This document shows, one piece after another, positions 58,160 through 64,000 of a stretch of 64,000 nt of DNA. Position numbers and translations under genes: made by a program. The notes under the pieces were generated by a model. The model worked only from the letters and a program-made list of their open reading frames with translations, ran no database searches and was not told the origin of the DNA. Position 1 is the first letter of the stretch; each line of letters opens with the position of its first letter. The stretch is from Taxillus chinensis (taxonomy: Eukaryota > Streptophyta > Magnoliopsida > Santalales > Loranthaceae): positions 54,857,865-54,921,864 of the forward strand of contig CM042090.1 in the NCBI GenBank assembly GCA_023512835.1, given 5' to 3'.

Positions 58160-60886
58160 ATGGCACCCAGAACCTCTCTTTCTGGCGTCAATCCCGGCTA
58201 TCTGGTCGATTGGAGCGCTATCTCCAACCCTCCAGACTGGTTTTTTCATATTTACCCTCTTCTAGAAGCCTCTCACATACTCGACTTGATCTCCAATCCT
58301 GTCGATCTTCTTGTAGACGACATTCTCGAGTACTACCAACGGATCCGCTATACCACCGACTCCATCATCTCCTATGTTCGCGGTGAATCCATCCTCATTA
58401 CCCCCGACGTTCTCCGCGCTGCCCTCAGCCTACCCCCCGGTGAACCACAGCGCCCCGATGCCGATCCCATGGCGACTTCTATAGGTTGCACCTATAAAGG
58501 CAAGGAATACAAGGTGAAGTCCTTCCACGGCCGCTATCGATGTATGGCGGTCATACTGAGTCGCTGTTTACTGGCTCGCACTTCCGCTCTGGACTCTGTT
58601 CCATACGATCTTCTTCTGGCCATGTACGGCATTTTTGAAGGTCTTCCGATGGACTGGGGGACGTTTCTGTTCCGACTGCTGCAGACTGGACCCAAGAACC
58701 TTTCCATTGGGCACATCCTTAGCATTGTCTTCCGGCATCTTCATCCGGACCATTTCGCCCGCTCTGATGCTGTTTCATTTCCTCAGGCTTATTACCTTCG
58801 CAATCTTATGCCTGATGGGAACATGACAGCCTGTCGTCCCTCTGCAGCTCTCCGCCCTCTCCCTGACACGGAACAACAAGGCAGTTCTGTTGGTGACCCC
58901 ACCGACAGCCATGCCCTTGATGTCAGCTCTGCTCACCGGTCCTCCCGGATTCGGTCCGTTGCTGCACCTTCCATTTCTCGGGCCTCCCAGCACAGCGTTC
59001 GTGCCGAACCCTCTGAGGTTGCGAGGCCATCTCAGCGCAGTGCCCCTAGAGCTGTTTCTTCAGCCCCTTTTGCTGCGGATGTCCCCACTCCCTCCACTTC
59101 CGCTGTTGCTACCGCGGTTGATACCGCCGTTGCTACCGTCATTGCTGATGTCCCGGAATCTATTTCGGAAGCTCCTTTGCCTCCCCTACCTCAACCCCGA
59201 GATTACCTTGACCATCTCTCCGCCGACACCTTAACGGACCTATGGCTCCGTTTCAGCCTTGCCCACACTGCCTCCATTCCTGACACCGATCTCCGGGTGT
59301 TTTACACTCGCCATACTCAATCCCTGGAGACCATGATCATCTGGAATTTGGACCAAGGCTTTCTTATGCCGGCCTCCATTCTAGATGTGCCGTTCCCTAA
59401 CCCCTCCAGCCTGGTCCATGCCGCACGGAGTCCTTCCACTGCTAAGGCTAGATCTTCTTCTCCTGCTAACGCCATTCCCGTTGTTGACCTATCTGGTCAA
59501 AGCGGGTCCGTTGCTCCGGATGCCTCTGCTGCTCCGGATGCCCCTTCTGCTGCTACTGCTGATACTCCTGCGGACTCCTCTACCCAGCGCACTCCTGCTC
59601 CTGTTCATGTGGGGGAGTCCTCCAAAGCTCCTGAGTTGGTCCTTGGGCGTGCTTCTTTTGGCACGGTCCACTCCGACGCTGTGTTCTCCGCTCAGCTGGA
59701 CCGCCACGCCCAAGCTCAAAGCGCCCAAATATCCGCCATTGCCGCCAAGGTTGATGCTCTTGGCGCCCAACTCCTCTCCGCCCTCACCGACTCCTCCACT
59801 TCCATGGAACAGAAGATGGACCTAGTCGCCTCGTCCGTCCACTCCTTGTCTTCCTCCTTCGCGGACCTAGCGCACACGATGGCTCGCCCTCCCATTGCTC
59901 CCCGGCGATCTGCCAAACCGGGGGAGAGAGTGTCATCTGATCCTTCTGCTCCTCCTACATCAGAAACCTCCACTCGTGCTAAGAAGCGGCCTGCCTCTTC
60001 ATTGCTTCAGGGAGTTCAAATCCCCAAACGTAGCCGCTTCTCTCAGCCAAGCTCCTCGAGTGTAGCTCTTCCTCCATCCTCTCCATCTGCAGCTGACACC
60101 TTTCTCCCATCATATGCGGCGTGTGACCCTCTTGATGCGGACGGAAGCGTGCGTAAGGCAATGCTTTCCTATGCTGCGTCTTCTGCCGAGAGAAGATGTC
60201 TCTCTGACCTGTACGCCTTCTCCCCGGACGACATTCGGACCCTTTGTTCGGAGAAAGGCCTCTTTACAACAGACGACATTGACAACTTCTCTAGGGCTGC
60301 TAAAATGGAGATGAGGCTGTTTCCATCTCTGTACAAGGATGGCCACTTGTTTAAAGTTCTGCCGTGCTGGAATGAGGGCTATCTTCCAAGTATAGATATC
60401 ATTCAGTCCTTTATCGAAGGAACTGCTGAGGATAGCAAGCCATGGAGAACTCTCTCAACTATCCTCATTCCGTACCGGATCACGTTGCCACATTTCATGA
60501 TAGTTATCTTCATGATTCAGTCCAAACAGATGATTCTGATTGATTCTCATCAAATTGTGGAACAGTATATAAGAAAGAATCAGTGGGAACCACTGTGTCT
60601 CAGATTGACTGAAGCTGTGAAGAAAGTCGGATTATATGAAAAGTTGGGCATCACTCCTTTGAGACCAACTGAGAAGTTGAAGGTGACATTCCGGGGCAAG
60701 AAGCAAGTGCCACAACAGCCAGATGGAGATAGCTACGGAGCCTTTGTCTGTTACTTCATCAAGTCATTCTTAAGTGTGGACAAATCTTGGAGCCAACACA
60801 CCACTTATACGATGAAGCAGACAATGGAGCTTAGAGAGAAAGCAGCAACAATGATCTTCAAGTATAGTAAGCCTTATGTACCTTAA
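58160..60886 (+). CDS. Extra 3' gene of copia element F: 908-aa protein with Ulp1-like C-terminus
   Basis: Open for 908 codons from ATG 58160 to TAA. Residues about 1-215: helical domain; the stretch ILEYYQRIRY, YVRGESILITPDVLRAAL, then LLARTSALDSVPYDLLLAMYG resembles the 'putative plant transposon protein' domain. About 220-500: Pro/Ser/Ala-rich linker. About 511-577: coiled coil with Ala/Leu heptads. Basic clusters at 608-610 and 622-626 form a bipartite nuclear-localisation-like motif. About 660-900: Ulp1/SENP-like domain with His778 (PHFMIVIF), Asp795 (ILIDSHQ) and Gln853, but Tyr859 stands where the D-C-G cysteine is expected. No signal peptide or membrane segment is seen. Sense to pol, 1.7 kb behind it; homologues at the same place in B and G. 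Function unknown; peptidase activity is doubtful. Confidence 0.8.
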   Translation: MAPRTSLSGVNPGYLVDWSAISNPPDWFFHIYPLLEASHILDLISNPVDLLVDDILEYYQRIRYTTDSIISYVRGESILITPDVLRAALSLPPGEPQRPDADPMATSIGCTYKGKEYKVKSFHGRYRCMAVILSRCLLARTSALDSVPYDLLLAMYGIFEGLPMDWGTFLFRLLQTGPKNLSIGHILSIVFRHLHPDHFARSDAVSFPQAYYLRNLMPDGNMTACRPSAALRPLPDTEQQGSSVGDPTDSHALDVSSAHRSSRIRSVAAPSISRASQHSVRAEPSEVARPSQRSAPRAVSSAPFAADVPTPSTSAVATAVDTAVATVIADVPESISEAPLPPLPQPRDYLDHLSADTLTDLWLRFSLAHTASIPDTDLRVFYTRHTQSLETMIIWNLDQGFLMPASILDVPFPNPSSLVHAARSPSTAKARSSSPANAIPVVDLSGQSGSVAPDASAAPDAPSAATADTPADSSTQRTPAPVHVGESSKAPELVLGRASFGTVHSDAVFSAQLDRHAQAQSAQISAIAAKVDALGAQLLSALTDSSTSMEQKMDLVASSVHSLSSSFADLAHTMARPPIAPRRSAKPGERVSSDPSAPPTSETSTRAKKRPASSLLQGVQIPKRSRFSQPSSSSVALPPSSPSAADTFLPSYAACDPLDADGSVRKAMLSYAASSAERRCLSDLYAFSPDDIRTLCSEKGLFTTDDIDNFSRAAKMEMRLFPSLYKDGHLFKVLPCWNEGYLPSIDIIQSFIEGTAEDSKPWRTLSTILIPYRITLPHFMIVIFMIQSKQMILIDSHQIVEQYIRKNQWEPLCLRLTEAVKKVGLYEKLGITPLRPTEKLKVTFRGKKQVPQQPDGDSYGAFVCYFIKSFLSVDKSWSQHTTYTMKQTMELREKAATMIFKYSKPYVP

Positions 60887-60951
60887 TGAAAATCTTGTAT
60901 AAAGGCTGAATTGTATTCTGTTGCTGATAAATGAAAATGGTTGTGATGTGT
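60887..60951 (+). other. 3' untranslated region of element F
   Basis: Aligns with 2484-2420 of B on the other strand (aaaggctgaattgtatt, gttgctgat, aatgaaa-tggttgtg). It ends where the LTR of E is inserted; the PPT and 3' LTR of F lie beyond. Confidence 0.75.
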
Positions 60952-61460
60952 TGTCACGCCCCGGATTTCCAACCCGAGGAAACCGGTACGTGACTCCCCT
61001 TGTACCCACACAGAGGGCAAAGGGGGTTAGGATGCAAACCCCGAATTTAACATTTTAAACATCCACAACACATTTCAAGAAAATAATGTCCATAAAAGAA
61101 ATCCACAATCCAAACCAGTCTTTATTACAACAAAATCCTTTCCAATCCATCCCCACTGGGGTTACATCAATTCCCATAAAAAAAACATAAATGGAAGAGA
61201 GTAAAATAAATAAGGTCTTCCACCTTGGTGTATCCACCTAACGCCTGTAAGTCCCTGGAAAACAAGCAAACACAGTAGGAGGGGTGAGCAACCACGGCTC
61301 GCTAGGGATCAAATCTCCCCAACCCTTCCCATATTCCTAGCGGCTACATGCATGTGCACAAGTGTAGTGACGTGGCGTGATGAGAAAAACGAGTAAAACA
61401 TTCCACACAAGCGGGCGTAACCCCAGCCCCAGTCACACTAGCTAACAAACATCACAAGCA

Positions 61461-61587
61461 AGTAATTTAACCGCCTCTTCAGGCCACTGATTTAACCGCC
61501 TCTCAGGCAAAGTAGTTTAACCGCCTCTTCAGGCCACTGGTTTAACCGCCTCTCAGGCAAAGTAATTTAACCGCCTCTTCAGGCCAG
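61461..61587. repeat. 50-bp tandem repeat in the E LTR
   Basis: 2.5 copies of a 50-bp unit starting agtaatttaaccgcctcttc; each unit is itself a diverged double of 'tttaaccgcctctcaggc'. Confidence 0.93.
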
Positions 61588-62060
61588 ATACCACAGTCAT
61601 GCACACAACACACACTACGGCCACTTAAGCATAAAACCAAACACTTGGTGTGCGACCATTCACAAGTGCACAAACCCAGCCATTTAGGCAATAGAACAAA
61701 CACCCAAAGATGCATACATTCACCAAATCACAAGTCCAGCACACAGGCATATTACCAAACATGTAATAGGCATATACACCCAACTGTATTCACACAGGCA
61801 TTTCATCGAACATATAGCATGCAACAACAGAATCACACCAAAATGCCATTGAAGGCCAACATCCATATAGGAGATCACACCTATATGGATTACATATTTA
61901 TATATAAACAGATATAATCCATAATCTGCCCTAGAACCCTAGAACAGAGGAGGACTTAGGAAGAACAGAACCCCTACCTTGTATGTTCTCCTGCTCCCGC
62001 TCCCACGCAAGACTCCGACCACCCACACAAGACGCTCCGGCAGCCACCAGAAGCTCTCCT

Positions 62061-62063
<3 letters not shown>

Positions 62064-62109
<46 letters not shown>

Positions 62110-62144
62110 GACGGCTGGTGGAGCAACAAACCCTAACCCTAAAA
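62064..62144. promoter_or_regulatory. (CT)22 tract followed by telobox-like sequence
   Basis: (CT)22 at 62064-62107 and aaaccctaaccctaaaa at 62128-62144. In plants GAGA-type tracts are bound by BPC proteins and teloboxes by TRB-type proteins. Whether either acts here is unknown. Confidence 0.6.
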
Positions 62145-62768
62145 CAGAAAAATGACGTAGTTTTGATTAAGTGAATCCCAGCATCAAAACGACGTAGTTT
62201 TGATGGAACAAGCTATGACCTTCCCACATCCATACACACCAAAATATTCACAATTCCAACATGGTCCTTTGGGAAAAGATGATTAGAATGACAAAACCAA
62301 GGTAACCATGCAAAAACATGCCTACGCGCCAATTTGAACGCCAATTCCCCAATTGGCGTGCAGCTCCAAATGCACTCAAACTTCACCCCAAGCCTCCTTG
62401 CATCTTGTAGAGGTCTAGGAAGCAAAAATATGCTTGCACGTGAAATGGGTGAATTCACGTGCAGCTCCAAATGCTCTGAAATTTCTGTGGTAGGTAGAGG
62501 ACCTCATTCTAAGAAACTTTTGTTCTTGCACGCCAATTGTTTGAGGCCATCTACCCTATCAAAAGTGAGCTCCAAGATCAGCCAAAACATCTTAAAACCG
62601 CCTGTATACGCATAGCATCTTCCTAGGGCATAAAGGTAAGTTATCACTTGTCACATGCACCTCCCAAAAGTCCCCTCTTGGGCTCATCTCTTACCTCAAA
62701 CTTGTGCACCAACATCCAAGGTATTTGTGGTTAACTTCTTACACACGGGTTACACACGGGTCATTACA

Positions 62769-62783
62769 TCCTCTCCCCCTTAA
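62769..62783 (-). promoter_or_regulatory. Polypurine tract of element E
   Basis: The minus strand reads ttaagggggagagga directly before the LTR start. Confidence 0.88.
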
Positions 62784-63094
62784 GACTTTTCGTCCTCGAA
62801 AAGAAATGACATACGAGGAAAACAAACACAAGCTACCCATTTGCCACACGGCGAGCCACAACACCCAAATGGGTCATACACCGCGCACAACACATAACAA
62901 GGTACCACCACAATCCATAACCACATGCATCACAATAATGCATATAACACATATCCACATGTCACAAATACATATCTCAAAACACATCACAAATATGAAC
63001 ACATGTCTAAAAGACAAAACAAATACACCAAATCATACACAACTAATACAAGAAAACACATCACTATCCCTTGGCCAACAGCCACCTCCCACGC
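62784..63094 (-). other. 3' untranslated stretch of element E
   Basis: It lies between the pol stop (63095-63097) and the PPT, rich in cacat/acaca. The sequence 'tttcgaggacgaaaagtc' at its left end (62785-62802, minus) is the same pre-LTR motif as in D. No gene is seen. Confidence 0.7.
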
Positions 63095-64000
63095 TTAAGA
63101 TTGTTCGTCCTCGAACAATTGGTGCGCTCACGCATCACGGACTCACGTTCCCATGTCTCCTCCTCAATGCCACGGTGCTGCCACAAGACACGAACCAAAG
63201 GAATAGACACGACCACGCAAAAGCTTCTCTCGCCGATCTAGGATACGGATAGGGACCTCAACAACGGACACGTCATCCTCAATGTCTAAGGTTCCCCAAT
63301 CGATCACATGGGTGGGGTCGTAAAGGGTAGGAGGTACTTCCGCAATCGCGACCTGGACACGTGAAACACGTTGTGCACTCGACTCACTCGGGCAACCGGT
63401 CTCATGGTGGTAACGCTAACCGGTCCGGGCCCCACCACAAGAGGGGGGCTGCCCCACAAGATCCAAGTGTTCCCACAATCTCAAAAGGACCAATAAACCG
63501 GGGAGATAGCTTGGAACCTCGCCCAACACCGTCGATGTCCACGACGTGGAGAAACACACAAAAGAAACACATGCACACCAGTAAAACTCCAAAGGTCGCC
63601 GCCACCTCGATCCGCATAAGATTTCTACCGACTTTGAGCCGAAATAACATTTTTTTTTTTTTTTTTTACATTAGGATAACAAGGACATTCAACGGGTAAT
63701 CACCACAGGGCAACCGGTCTAAGAAAAGAACCCCACCTTGAAAACGTCCTCCGACGCTCTAAGAACTCAACTTAACCTTCTCGGTAGCCTCTTGAACCAA
63801 CTCCTTCCCCCTCTCTCTTTTCCCAAGAGAGCTGTCTCCCCCCACCTCGATCCAATACAAAGGTGATCGACACGGCCGCCCATACAACGCCTCAAAAGGA
63901 GCCATCCCAATGGATGCCTGATAAGCGTTGTTGTAGGCAAACTCCACCAAAGGAAGGTGAGTTGCCCACGAACCCCCAAAATCTAACACACAGGCCGTAA
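63095..64000 (-). pseudogene. Element E integrase C-terminus and chromodomain (broken)
   Basis: Right to left: LDFGGSWATHLPLVEFAYNNAYQASIGMAPFEALYGRPCRSPLYW (63989-63860), QEATEKVK, a frame break, VDIDGVGRGSKLSPRFIGPFEIVGTLG (about 63540-63455), further breaks, then chromodomain codons VLWQHRGIEEETWERE around 63190-63120 and the end FEDEQS-stop at 63095. A T18 run (63650-63667) and several shifts break the frame. Same protein type as the end of D pol. Catalytic core and RT are outside the window. Confidence 0.87.

Larger units (their letters stand above)
49271..60951 (+). mobile_element. Copia element F (B family) with intact extra gene; 3' LTR outside
   Basis: 5' LTR 49271-50739, iMet PBS, gag, protease, integrase, RT, RNase H, spacer with three polypurine blocks, the 908-codon extra gene, then 65 bp of 3' untranslated sequence up to the insertion of gypsy element E at 60952. 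The order and sequence are colinear with B on the opposite strand. Gag-pol can be followed nearly frame-true but has at least five stop codons. Together with B and G it shows that the extra gene is a stable part of this family. Confidence 0.93.
60952..62768 (-). repeat. 3' LTR of element E
   Basis: An 1817-bp LTR, tgtcacgccccgg to gggtcattaca on the plus strand. It contains a 50-bp tandem repeat (61461-61587), a TATA-like stretch on the minus strand near 61898-61909, (CT)22 at 62064-62107, a telobox-like tract at 62128-62144, two copies of acgtagttttgat (62154-62203), and hairpins at 62338-62359 and 62435-62463. Confidence 0.9.
60952..64000 (-). mobile_element. Ty3/gypsy chromovirus E, 3' end
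   Basis: 3' LTR 60952-62768, PPT 62769-62783, then the C-terminal half of pol on the minus strand running out of the window. Integrase and chromodomain motifs equal those of D in type, but LTR sequence differs, so it is a distinct family of the same lineage. Two more LTR fragments of this family are at 44195-45457 and 48919-49270. Confidence 0.9.

Noticed and set aside
59385..59825. 146-aa plus-strand frame inside the F extra gene
   Set aside because: A +2/+3 shadow of the GC-rich linker without homology in itself.
58160..60886. Extra gene as a retroviral envelope-like protein
   Set aside because: No signal peptide, no convincing membrane anchor, no furin-like site; the hydrophobic stretch near residues 778-795 reads as the beta strands of an Ulp1-like fold.
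58160..60886. Extra gene as a host gene flanked by transposons
   Set aside because: A homologue sits inside the two LTRs of B with a target duplication, and a third follows the same spacer in G, so it belongs to the element.
1..64000. Endogenous pararetrovirus
   Set aside because: No movement-protein or caulimovirid coat/RT motifs; all RTs are copia or Ty3/gypsy with LTRs and integrase.

Overview
The window is plant nuclear DNA, almost certainly from an angiosperm with a large, repeat-rich genome. It is essentially one nest of LTR retrotransposons. Every recognisable protein is a Ty1/copia or Ty3/gypsy product, the primer-binding sites are mostly of the plant initiator-Met-tRNA type (tggtatcagagc), and I find no host gene, rRNA, tRNA or CRISPR array. 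The species cannot be read from the sequence.

Layout. (1) 1-20589, minus strand: a degraded copia element of Sirevirus type (A) whose 3' end lies left of the window. Its reverse transcriptase gene is split by a complete, younger copia element (B, 1165-13772, both LTRs, 5-bp target duplication gtcaa). (2) 20590-22145: an old gypsy remnant, minus strand. (3) 22146-36106, plus strand: the 5' LTR and gag-like part of a Tat/Ogre-like gypsy element (T1), split inside its LTR by a full chromovirus (D, 23798-33706, Tekay/Del type). (4) 36107-39057, plus: a deletion derivative (G) of the B family that kept LTR sequence and part of an extra 3' gene but lost gag and pol. (5) 39099-40162, minus: an LTR of the T1 family. 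(6) 40163-47630, plus: a decayed copia element (C) split by a solo LTR of the A family (42102-44068) and by a truncated gypsy LTR (about 44195-45457). (7) 47631-49270: fragments of T1-family and E-family LTRs, a small tandem array and an Athila-like relic. (8) 49271-60951, plus: a second long copy of the B family (F), with 5' LTR, gag, pol and an uninterrupted 908-codon extra gene. (9) 60952-64000, minus: the 3' LTR and pol end of another chromovirus (E), inserted just behind the extra gene of F.

The most unusual object is the extra gene of the B/F/G copia family. It lies in sense between RNase H and the 3' LTR, the place where some Sireviruses carry an envelope-like gene. It does not look like an envelope protein. 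I read it as an N-terminal helical domain resembling the 'putative plant transposon protein' domain, a long Pro/Ser/Ala-rich linker, a coiled coil, a bipartite nuclear-localisation-like motif, and a C-terminal domain with Ulp1/SENP (C48) protease landmarks in which the nucleophile position is not cysteine. In F it is open over its whole length although gag-pol of the same copy has at least five in-frame stop codons. In all three copies a set of polypurine-tract-like blocks lies between pol and this gene, as if the gene had been captured downstream of an older 3' end.

Gene cooperation exists only within elements: gag would form the particle, protease, integrase, reverse transcriptase and RNase H would make and insert the cDNA, and LTRs, PBS and PPT would act in cis. 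Nearly all these genes are now broken. B and F, or relatives supplying proteins in trans, were probably the most recently active copia members here, and D the most recently active gypsy member, judged by the near identity of the two LTRs of B and of D.
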